This document shows positions 1-6,952 of a DNA stretch of 47,492 nucleotides, piece after piece. How positions within the stretch are numbered: position 1 is the stretch's first letter; every line of letters begins with the position of its first letter. The translations under genes and the position numbers were made by a program. The DNA lies in contig CAZFNR010000012.1 of NCBI GenBank assembly GCA_964520525.1, positions 1 through 47,492 of the forward strand, read 5' to 3'. The notes below the pieces were generated by a model. That model had not been told where the DNA came from, did no database searches, and saw nothing but the letters and a program-made list of their open reading frames with translations. The DNA is from JAJPXC01 sp964520525. GTDB lineage: Bacteria; Bacteroidota; Bacteroidia; Bacteroidales; Muribaculaceae.

Positions 1-281
1 GATTTCAGGCCGCTGCAATAGTAGAATGCGTAGTTGCCGATTGAGGTCACCGAGTAGGTTGTGCCGTCATATTCGACGGTTGACGGGATTACCAAATCCC
101 CGGAAACGTAATTTTGGTTGTCAGTACTGTCATAGTACAGATACGTCACTTCGGCGGTTTTGGTCGAAGAGTCGAGATTGTAGTAGAGACTGCCGATTTT
201 GACGCTTGCCGAGGCGGCAGGAGCGCAACAGATCGCGGCGAACAGTGTTAATAAACACAGTTTAAGATAACGATGCTTCAT
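1..281 (-). CDS. BspA-like leucine-rich-repeat secreted protein (5' end only)
   Basis: This minus-strand reading frame starts at ATG 281 and runs off the left edge, so only about 93 residues are visible. The N-terminus is a clear signal peptide: MKHRY, then a hydrophobic stretch to about residue 25 ending in APAASAS. The mature part begins with SVKIGSLYYNLD and continues to IPSTVEYDGTTYSVTSIGNYAF, the pattern that opens BspA-type (LRR_5) repeat proteins, in which IPSxV..xG..Y.VTSIG.xAF units recur. Members of this family in Bacteroidales are exported, often surface-attached, proteins implicated in adhesion; that role is inference here. It lies downstream of, and in the same direction as, the candidate structured RNA at 349-656, whose terminator sits about 70 bases before this start. 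The product may carry a T9SS sorting domain at its missing C-terminus. Confidence 0.8.
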   Translation of the reverse strand, partial: MKHRYLKLCLLTLFAAICCAPAASASVKIGSLYYNLDSSTKTAEVTYLYYDSTDNQNYVSGDLVIPSTVEYDGTTYSVTSIGNYAFYYCSGLK

Positions 282-348
282 AACGTGTTGTGTTTTTTAA
301 AGTGGTGGCCCGAGCCCCCGAGCTACCGTCAAATTAAAATAAGGGTAT

Positions 349-386
349 AAAAAAGGTGCAGGGTTCGTATCTCTGTCCTACCCTGC
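349..386 (-). terminator. intrinsic terminator of the candidate RNA
   Basis: Read on the minus strand, GCAGGGT (364-358 complement pairing with 380-386) forms a 7-bp GC-rich stem with a 15-base loop, followed by ACC and six T residues (354-349). It lies between the candidate RNA and the BspA-like gene, so it either ends the RNA or acts as a conditional terminator for that gene. Confidence 0.6.
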
Positions 387-656
387 GTTTAGGCCTTGGC
401 GTACCTCTTTAACGGATAGAACAACAGCCCCGCACCGATTGAGCTTATACACACGTTGTAGAAGCCCACACACTCGATGCGGGGCTTCGGTATAAAGCTA
501 CCGATACAGGTGCCATTGTCAAATTACCTTCGTTAAAGATTCAAACCGCCAAGTTTAAACGCAGAAGATAAGATGTCAATAACACCTTTTGTAAACAAGT
601 GACGGCGTGAGCGCCGCCGACCGTCAGCGGGGCTGTCTCTACAACCCGTCACGGTC
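349..656 (-). ncRNA. candidate structured RNA or long regulatory leader, family not recognised
   Basis: The 500-base gap between the BspA-like gene and recQ holds a transcription unit on the minus strand. A promoter at 663-694 predicts a start near 656, and an intrinsic terminator at 349-386 ends it, giving about 308 nt. Stems seen: GTGACGG/CCGTCAC (599-605 with 646-652), AGCCCCGCA/TGCGGGGCT (426-434 with 478-486), an inner GGGCTT/AAGCTC stem (462-467 with 441-446) that needs a G-U pair and so works only on the minus strand, and CGGTA/TACCG (488-492 with 499-503). The segment 425-433 can instead pair with 627-635. I do not recognise tmRNA, RNase P, SRP RNA or canonical 6S signatures. It could be a stand-alone RNA or a terminator-controlled leader of the BspA-like gene. 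A 23-codon frame from ATG 516 to 445 also lies inside. Confidence 0.5.
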
Positions 657-662
657 TGACAA

Positions 663-694
663 CAAAAGTAGCGATGTTTGCGATAATCAGCAAA
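663..694 (-). promoter_or_regulatory. promoter of the candidate structured RNA
   Basis: On the minus strand TTTG (694-691) is followed by 20 bases and then TACTTTTG (670-663), an exact match to the Bacteroidetes -33/-7 consensus TTTG-N19-21-TAnnTTTG. No protein gene starts within 300 bases downstream, so the element most simply drives the RNA. Transcription would start near 656. Confidence 0.65.
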
Positions 695-742
695 TTTTTT
701 TAAAAAAAACTCGGCACGACTTTCGGCGGTTAGTATAATTAA

Positions 743-772
743 GCGGGGCCGACCCCATAGGGTCAGCCCCGC
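743..772 (-). terminator. GC-rich stem-loop after recQ
   Basis: GCGGGGC-C-GACCC, a CATA loop, then GGGTC-A-GCCCCGC form a 12-bp stem with one mismatch, 30 bases beyond the recQ stop. The following minus-strand sequence TTAATTATAC is only weakly T-rich, so efficient intrinsic termination is not certain. The same GCGGGGCTG core recurs at 425-433, and its complement at 627-635, in the adjacent RNA. Confidence 0.5.
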
Positions 773-801
773 CTAATCGTTATTGATATTTTAATCGTGT
801 A

Positions 802-2982
802 TCAGTTGCCGAGTTCCGAGAGGAATTTGATGCGCACAAGCCTGATTTCATCCTCACTATAATCGCTCCCAAGTTCCTTGATGGCATCGCTGAGGTCGTC
901 GCTCTCACTCTCTTTGAAATACTCGAAAATATCCTCCTGGTGGTCGTCGTCAATCACCTCATTGATGAAATAGGATATGTTGATTTTAGTTCCGGAATAA
1001 ACTATGGCCTCCACCTCGTCAAGCAGCTCAGAGAACTCCAGTCCTTTTGAATTAGCAAGCTCGTCGAGAGCTATTTTGCGGTCGATTGCTTGGATTATAG
1101 AGATTTTGAGTTTGCTCTTGTTGGCAACGCTGCGCACGCGTAAATCTTCAGGTCGCTCAATCTCGTTTTCCTCGACATGAGCCTTTATCACCTTTATAAA
1201 TTCTTCGCCATAGCGCTTCACCTTTCCGGCCCCGACCCCGGTGATATTCTGCAACTCGTCGAGCGTGATGGGGTATGTGGTTGCCATGGCCTCAAGCGAC
1301 GGGTCTTGGAAAATGATATATGGGGGTAGTTCGAGCTTTTTCGCTATTTTTTTCCGCAGATCTTTTAAGATGGCGAAAAGTTCGGGGTCCACGGCGCACG
1401 ATGACCCGCCTTTGATGGGAGCTTCCTCATCGTAGTCGCCAAATTCTTTGTCTTCAACGATTTTAAACGATTGAGGCTTGGATAGAAACTCCTCCCCTTT
1501 TTTTGTCACTTTTATTATGCCGTAATTCTCAATATCGCGGTCAAGGTATCCGGCGATTATAGCTTGCCTGATAACGGCGTTAAGGTATTTCTCGTCTTGG
1601 TCGGCAGCACATCCGAACACGTCAAGTTCATCTTGTTGATATGACTTGACGGCATTGTTGCTTTTGCCGCGCATGACGTTGATAATATGGTCGGCTTTGA
1701 ATTTTTCCTTTAAAGCGATGACAGTTTCAATCACTGCGCATAAATCATCTTTAGCTTCCACTTTTTTCTTTGGGTTTAAGCAGTTATCGCAGTTCCCACA
1801 GTTGTCATGAGGGTATTCCTCGCCAAAATAATGGAGTAGTGATTTGCGGCGACACACCGACGACTCGGCGTAACTCGCTGTCTCTATCAGCAATTGCTTA
1901 CCGATTTCTTGTTCGGCAATCGGTTTTCCCTGCATGAATTTCTCCATTTTTTGGAGGTCCTTGTTGGCATAGAATGTTATACATTGCCCTTCACCGCCGT
2001 CGCGCCCGGCGCGTCCTGTTTCCTGATAATAGCCTTCAAGCGATTTCGGCATATCGTAGTGTATCACGAACCGCACGTCGGGTTTGTCGATACCCATTCC
2101 GAAAGCTATCGTGGCAACGATTATATCGACCTGTTCAAGCAGGAACGCGTCCTGGTTGTTTGTTCGGGTCGCACTATCCATTCCGGCATGGTATGGGAGT
2201 GCTTTTATGTTGTTGACCTTAAGCAACTCGGCCAATTCCTCCACCTTTTTGCGGCTCAGGCAATATATGATTCCTGATTTACCCTCATTGCTTTTGATAT
2301 ATCTGATTATATCCTTGTCGATGTTTGACGTTTTAGGCCGTATCTCATAGTAGAGATTCGTTCGGTTGAACGACGATTTGTAGACAGCGGCGTCCTGCAT
2401 CCCAAGGTTTTTTTGGATGTCGTGTTGCACCTTAGGCGTGGCAGTCGCAGTCAAGGCGATAACGGGCCGCTTCTTTATCTCGTTGATGATGGGGCGTATG
2501 CGTCGGTATTCGGGGCGGAAATCATGCCCCCATTCCGAGATACAATGCGCCTCGTCAACGGCATAAAACGATATGGGAACTGTTTTTAGAAATTCTATAT
2601 TTTCTTCTTTGGTCAGAGACTCGGGAGCGACATAGAGGAGTTTAGTTTTGCCTGACGCTATGTCGTTCTTGACCTGGTCAATCGCAGTTTTGTTAAGCGA
2701 AGAGTTAAGGAAATGCGCTATGCTGTCAGCTTCGCTGAAGTTACGCATGGCATCAACCTGATTCTTCATAAGCGCAATCAATGGCGATATCACAATCGCC
2801 GTACCCTCCATCAATAGCGATGGCAATTGATAACACAATGATTTTCCGCCGCCAGTCGGCATCAGCACAAAGACATCGCTGCCGTCAAGCAGTGACGTGA
2901 TTATGGCTTGCTGATTACCTTTGAACTTCTCAAATCCGAAGTATTTTTTCAATGCTCCGATTAATTCAGTCTGGTTTGTCAT
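802..2982 (-). CDS. recQ: ATP-dependent DNA helicase RecQ
   Basis: 726 residues, normal for bacterial RecQ with one HRDC domain. The order is a superfamily 2 helicase core with Walker A PTGGGKS at 42-48 and the DEAH box near 142 (followed by CISEWGHDFRP), helicase motif VI around QETGRAGRDG, then the RecQ C-terminal zinc-binding segment (a Cys near 377, then CGNCDNC near 395-402), a winged-helix region, and an HRDC domain starting near LFAILKDLRKKIAKKL. The protein unwinds DNA 3'-5' in recombination and replication-fork repair. The last roughly 100 residues, after the HRDC, are acidic. It is read from ATG 2982, which follows an 8-base C run on the coding strand. It may be transcribed with clpX (98-base gap) or alone; no convincing promoter was seen in that gap. 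Confidence 0.96.
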   Translation of the reverse strand: MTNQTELIGALKKYFGFEKFKGNQQAIITSLLDGSDVFVLMPTGGGKSLCYQLPSLLMEGTAIVISPLIALMKNQVDAMRNFSEADSIAHFLNSSLNKTAIDQVKNDIASGKTKLLYVAPESLTKEENIEFLKTVPISFYAVDEAHCISEWGHDFRPEYRRIRPIINEIKKRPVIALTATATPKVQHDIQKNLGMQDAAVYKSSFNRTNLYYEIRPKTSNIDKDIIRYIKSNEGKSGIIYCLSRKKVEELAELLKVNNIKALPYHAGMDSATRTNNQDAFLLEQVDIIVATIAFGMGIDKPDVRFVIHYDMPKSLEGYYQETGRAGRDGGEGQCITFYANKDLQKMEKFMQGKPIAEQEIGKQLLIETASYAESSVCRRKSLLHYFGEEYPHDNCGNCDNCLNPKKKVEAKDDLCAVIETVIALKEKFKADHIINVMRGKSNNAVKSYQQDELDVFGCAADQDEKYLNAVIRQAIIAGYLDRDIENYGIIKVTKKGEEFLSKPQSFKIVEDKEFGDYDEEAPIKGGSSCAVDPELFAILKDLRKKIAKKLELPPYIIFQDPSLEAMATTYPITLDELQNITGVGAGKVKRYGEEFIKVIKAHVEENEIERPEDLRVRSVANKSKLKISIIQAIDRKIALDELANSKGLEFSELLDEVEAIVYSGTKINISYFINEVIDDDHQEDIFEYFKESESDDLSDAIKELGSDYSEDEIRLVRIKFLSELGN

Positions 2983-3080
2983 GGATGTTGGGGGGGGTGA
3001 AGATTGTGGTTAATTTTATTGCGATTAGTCCGGGTTGGTTCCGTCTCTAAAGAATAACTCTAATGTGATAATTAGTTAGT

Positions 3081-4343
3081 TTACGATACAGCCTGGGCTG
3101 TTTCAAAATTGGCTTTTACGAGTTTTTCGAGCGCATACTCTTTTGTCACCTCAAACTGCTTTGTGGCGGTCGATGGCAGTTCATACATCGAGTCAATCAT
3201 AATCGACTCCACGATTGAACGAAGTCCACGCGCGCCAAGTTTGTACTCGATTGCTTTATCGACAATGAGGTCAAGAGCATCCTCGGTGAAAGTCAATTCC
3301 ACACCATCCATCTCGAAAAGTTTCTGATACTGGCGTATGACAGCGTTCTTTGGCTCGGTCAATATGCGGCGCAAGGCGGCACGATCGAGCGGGTCGAGAT
3401 GGGTTAATATCGGCAGACGTCCGATAATCTCAGGAATTAGGCCGAATGATTTCAAATCCTGAGGGGCGACATACTGTAGATAGTTGTCACGCTCGATGCG
3501 TTTGCGTGCCGCATCGGTCGAATAACCTACGACGTGAGTGTTCAGTCGCTGGGCTATTTTGCGTTCAAGCCCGTCGAACGCACCTCCGCATATAAATAAT
3601 ATGTTTTTGGTGTCGACAGGAATCATTTTCTGCTCGGGATGCTTTCGGCCCCCTTGCGGCGGCACGTTTACGATAGAGCCTTCCAGTAGCTTCAAAAGCC
3701 CCTGCTGGACGCCTTCGCCACTCACGTCACGAGTGATTGACGGGTTGTCACCTTTGCGTGCTATCTTGTCGATTTCATCAATAAACACTATTCCCTTTTC
3801 GGCTTGGGCGACATCGTAGTCGGCAGCCTGCAGTAAGCGGGTAAGAAGGCTCTCAATATCCTCTCCGACATAGCCGGCCTCAGTCAGAACGGTCGCATCG
3901 ACAATCGTAAACGGGACTTTCAGTAAACGTGCTATCGTCTTGGCAAGGAGAGTTTTTCCTGTGCCGGTAGACCCGACGAGGATGATGTTGCTCTTTTCGA
4001 TATCGACATCATCATCTTTGTGCTGAGCCAAACGCTTGTAGTGGTTGTAGACCGCCACTGAAAGGTATTTTTTCGCATCCTCCTGACCGATGACATATTG
4101 ATTAAGAAAATCGTTGATTTCTTTAGGCTTCGGAATCTCATTCAATTGCAAAGTTTCCGGGTCAGATGCACTACTATTGCCTCCTTTTGAGCGGTAATCC
4201 TTGAGCATATCGTTGATTTGCTCCACACACTCAACACAGATGTAGGTGTTGTCGCCGAAAGCTGATGGGATCAATGCCTCCGACATACTCTGCGGACGAC
4301 CACAGAATGAGCACTTAATCTCTGAATCTTTCTTTTTTGCCAT
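3081..4343 (-). CDS. clpX: ATP-dependent Clp protease ATP-binding subunit ClpX
   Basis: 420 residues, full length. The N-terminal zinc-binding domain shows Cys11, Cys14, Cys36 and Cys39 (CSFC and CVEC). The AAA+ domain carries Walker A GSTGTGKT near 124-131 and Walker B FIDEID, with the sensor and arginine-finger region further on and the ClpX C-terminal LGARGLRSIVE motif. ClpX recognises tagged or specific substrates, unfolds them and feeds them to ClpP; it acts in the cytoplasm as a hexamer. It begins 8 bases after clpP ends, so clpP and clpX are almost certainly one transcript. The order tig-clpP-clpX is widely conserved in bacteria. The ATG at 4343 gives the expected MAKKK start before the zinc finger. 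Confidence 0.98.
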   Translation of the reverse strand: MAKKKDSEIKCSFCGRPQSMSEALIPSAFGDNTYICVECVEQINDMLKDYRSKGGNSSASDPETLQLNEIPKPKEINDFLNQYVIGQEDAKKYLSVAVYNHYKRLAQHKDDDVDIEKSNIILVGSTGTGKTLLAKTIARLLKVPFTIVDATVLTEAGYVGEDIESLLTRLLQAADYDVAQAEKGIVFIDEIDKIARKGDNPSITRDVSGEGVQQGLLKLLEGSIVNVPPQGGRKHPEQKMIPVDTKNILFICGGAFDGLERKIAQRLNTHVVGYSTDAARKRIERDNYLQYVAPQDLKSFGLIPEIIGRLPILTHLDPLDRAALRRILTEPKNAVIRQYQKLFEMDGVELTFTEDALDLIVDKAIEYKLGARGLRSIVESIMIDSMYELPSTATKQFEVTKEYALEKLVKANFETAQAVS

Positions 4344-4351
4344 TACCGATA

Positions 4352-5047
4352 TCAGTGCTTTGCTTTGACCAATACATCGTCAATCATACCGTAGGATTTA
4401 GCTTCTTCGGCAGTCATCCAGTAGTCGCGGTCAGAGTCGCGTTCCACTTTTTCAAAAGGCATACCTGAGTGGTCGGCGATAATCGTGTAAAGTTCCTTCT
4501 TGAGTTTTTGTATCTCGCGGGCTGTGATTTCAATATCAGAGGCTTGTCCTTGCGCACCGCCCATTGGCTGATGAATCATCACTCGAGAATGTTTAAGGGC
4601 GAAACGTTTGCCTGCCGTTCCCGATACGAGCAACACGGCGGCCATAGAGGCTGCCATGCCTGTGCATATAGTGGCCACATCGCTTGAGATGTATTGCATG
4701 GTGTCGTAAATACCAAGGCCTGCGTATACAGAACCACCGGGAGAGTTGATATAGATGGATACATCTTTACCGGGATCGGACGAGTCCAGATACAACAGTT
4801 GGGCTTGGATGACGTTGGCAGTATAGTCGTTCACCTCGGTTCCGAGGAAAATAATGCGGTCCATCATCAATCTTGAAAACACATCCATTTGAGCCACGTT
4901 GAGCTGGCGCTCCTCGATGATGGTGGGAGATATATAACTTGAAGTGTTGGCTGTTGCTGCCGCTGACGCATATTGGTCAAGGGCGAGACCATTCATGCCG
5001 AGATGTTTCACGGCAAAGTTGCGAAAATCGTTGTTGGTCATATTCAT
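4352..5047 (-). CDS. clpP: ATP-dependent Clp protease proteolytic subunit ClpP
   Basis: 231 residues, slightly longer than the usual 195-207 because of an N-terminal extension of about 30 residues that may be a propeptide. The serine-protease core is intact: nucleophile Ser in GMAASMAA (near residue 132), catalytic His in HQPMGG (near 158) and the Asp region around RDYWM. The barrel-shaped tetradecamer degrades substrates delivered by ClpX. It lies directly upstream of clpX. A perfect terminator at 5141-5177 separates it from tig, so it needs its own promoter; the only candidate seen is a one-mismatch -7 element (AAAATTTG, complement of 5102-5109) without a -33 box. Two alternative starts are possible: ATG 5047 and ATG 5041 (residue 3). 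Confidence 0.97.
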   Translation of the reverse strand: MNMTNNDFRNFAVKHLGMNGLALDQYASAAATANTSSYISPTIIEERQLNVAQMDVFSRLMMDRIIFLGTEVNDYTANVIQAQLLYLDSSDPGKDVSIYINSPGGSVYAGLGIYDTMQYISSDVATICTGMAASMAAVLLVSGTAGKRFALKHSRVMIHQPMGGAQGQASDIEITAREIQKLKKELYTIIADHSGMPFEKVERDSDRDYWMTAEEAKSYGMIDDVLVKAKH

Positions 5048-5140
5048 CTTTTTTTACCTTTCATTTACTTAGTCAAAGATAGTAATAAAAATAATAACCT
5101 GCAAATTTTAGCCGGAGATTCAAAAATAAATCGCTGTAAT

Positions 5141-5177
5141 AAAAAAGAGGTGCCGATTTTGGTTTATCGGCACCTCT
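5141..5177 (-). terminator. intrinsic terminator of tig
   Basis: GAGGTGCCGAT and its exact complement (5147-5157 and 5166-5176) form an 11-bp stem with an 8-base loop. On the minus strand it is followed by a run of T (5146-5141). It lies 28 bases past the tig stop. Confidence 0.85.
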
Positions 5178-5205
5178 TGGCTAAGAATATCCTAACAGCG
5201 GATGT

Positions 5206-6567
5206 TTACGCTTCAGCCTCGGCGATTTTTTTGAATTCATCGAGCGAAACTGTCTTTTCGTCAAGCGTGACAGAGGCTTTGATGATGTTGAACAGCTTTA
5301 TGTCACCAACCTGCTCCACGAGTTTCGGACGGTACTCTTTGTCGTTCAGGATATTTTTGGCAAAGCTTGTGATTGCCTCCTCGTCCATGTTGGTCATACC
5401 ATATTGGGCGAATTGGTTGGCCGCTATCTGTTTAGCGAGATTGAGCAAGTCGGCATCCTCGATTTTCATGTCGGTCATTTCCGCGATTTTTTCACGGATG
5501 AGCTGCCATTCAAGAGCGGGGGTCATGGATTCAAATTCTTTATCGAGATTCTCATCCTGAATTTCGGGGTTGCGCACTTTCATCCATTTTTTCAGGAATG
5601 CGACCGGGAGTGTCATTTTACCATATTTGTCAAGGAAGAATTTCTGCGCGTCACGACGGAAAAGCATCTCGCTGTTTGGCGCAAGACTTCCGGCTATCAT
5701 TTCTTTGAGCGCAGTGTTATATTCCTCCTCGTTGTGCACTTTGTCGGCTCCGAAAACGTCTTTATAGAAATCCTCATTGTGTTCAGCGAGTTTCAGCACG
5801 ATAATCTCGGAGATGGCAAGCTCGAAATCGGCTTTTACGCCGGCTGCCTTATCTTTGTCGACGTGGAGCATAGATGAAAGCTCGGCTACACTCCCCTCGC
5901 AGGTAGCCCATGGATTGAAACGCACCTTGTCTCCGACCTTTTTCCCTAAGAAAAGGTTGGCCTGCTCTTTACTCTTGAAGAACATCGGGGCTACGATGCC
6001 GTCCACGACCTGAATGGCATCTTCGCCATCTTTGATTGTCCCATCGTCATTGAGCTCCATGATTGCGCCTTTGACGAGAGCTTTGGCATCCACTTCATCA
6101 CCGGGCACCTGGGCGCCAAATCGTTCGCGAAGATGGTCATCTTGCTCCTTGAGCATATTGTCATCAACGGCGATTGTGTAATAAGGGATGTTCACGCTTT
6201 TGTCAAGCGTGAGATTGATTTCGGGCGCGATGCCGATTTCATACTGGAAAGCGTAGTCCTTGTCGTCGAGATTGATTTCTTTGACCTCAACGGGCAGAGG
6301 CTGGCCGAGAATAGATATTTTGTTTTCGCTGATATAGTCGATGGCTGCCGTGGCTGCATCCTGATTGATAACATCGCTTTTCACCTGCTTGCCGAAACGG
6401 CGACGCAGCTGATCGATGCTGATGTGTCCTTTACGGAAACCGGGGATGGTGTGAGTGCGGCCAAATTGTTTGAGTTCTTTGGTGACTTTTTCCTGGTAAT
6501 CGTTTTCTTCAATCGATACGTTGAGAATCGCTGTCACGTCATCGATTTTGTCAAGTGTTACGTTCAT
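5206..6567 (-). CDS. tig: trigger factor (ribosome-associated chaperone)
   Basis: 453 residues, usual length. The N-terminal ribosome-binding domain carries the signature GFRKGHIS near residue 43, which docks on ribosomal protein L23 at the exit tunnel. A central FKBP-like segment follows (around KALVKGAIMELNDD to FLGKKVGDKVRF), then a helical C-terminal chaperone domain. The FKBP-like part is divergent, as is common in Bacteroidetes, so prolyl isomerase activity is uncertain. The protein shields nascent chains and here precedes clpP and clpX. It has its own promoter (6669-6700) and terminator (5141-5177), so it seems to form a single-gene transcript despite the conserved neighbourhood. Confidence 0.95.
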   Translation of the reverse strand: MNVTLDKIDDVTAILNVSIEENDYQEKVTKELKQFGRTHTIPGFRKGHISIDQLRRRFGKQVKSDVINQDAATAAIDYISENKISILGQPLPVEVKEINLDDKDYAFQYEIGIAPEINLTLDKSVNIPYYTIAVDDNMLKEQDDHLRERFGAQVPGDEVDAKALVKGAIMELNDDGTIKDGEDAIQVVDGIVAPMFFKSKEQANLFLGKKVGDKVRFNPWATCEGSVAELSSMLHVDKDKAAGVKADFELAISEIIVLKLAEHNEDFYKDVFGADKVHNEEEYNTALKEMIAGSLAPNSEMLFRRDAQKFFLDKYGKMTLPVAFLKKWMKVRNPEIQDENLDKEFESMTPALEWQLIREKIAEMTDMKIEDADLLNLAKQIAANQFAQYGMTNMDEEAITSFAKNILNDKEYRPKLVEQVGDIKLFNIIKASVTLDEKTVSLDEFKKIAEAEA

Positions 6568-6668
6568 CTTGTTTATTTAATCGTTATTGTAATCAATAAG
6601 TTGCTGTTTAGCATATTCATATCAATGCCACAAAAGGTTTTCTGAGTACAGAGTCACATTTTGAATTG

Positions 6669-6700
6669 CAAAATTAGTGGTTATTAGTCAAAATGTCCAA
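6669..6700 (-). promoter_or_regulatory. promoter of tig
   Basis: On the minus strand TTG (6700-6698), 21 bases, then TAATTTTG (6676-6669), an exact TAnnTTTG -7 element. It predicts a start near 6662 and a 5' leader of about 95 bases. It sits in the 385-base divergent gap between tig and purL. Confidence 0.6.
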
Positions 6701-6850
6701 TTTAACAGAATAATTTTTAATTTTTTATAGTTTTGGCGACTTCAACCGACTGCGATACCACAACACAACTACGTGAGAACCTGCACGTTGCATCAGATGT
6801 CGTATTCGATTTATGGAGCGGACAGAATCCTACAATTTATTAGCCAAGCA

Positions 6851-6884
6851 TTGTATGTGAATTGGGGAAAAATGAGTAAATTCG
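6851..6884 (+). promoter_or_regulatory. possible promoter of purL
   Basis: TTG (6851-6853), 23 bases, then TAAATTCG (6877-6884), one mismatch from TAnnTTTG and with slightly long spacing. It lies 69 bases before the purL start. The rest of the gap (about 6720-6850) shows nothing I recognise; no PurR-type operator or riboswitch was seen. Confidence 0.3.
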
Positions 6885-6952
6885 CGGCGGTAAGCAGCCA
6901 TGCTTATCGCATCAAAAAAACGAATACATTTACAATATAGCATATACTACTC

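Noticed and set aside
300..800. tmRNA, RNase P RNA or tRNA in the first intergenic region
   Set aside because: No tag frame with CCA end, no GAGGAAAGTCCGGGC-like core, and no cloverleaf were found.
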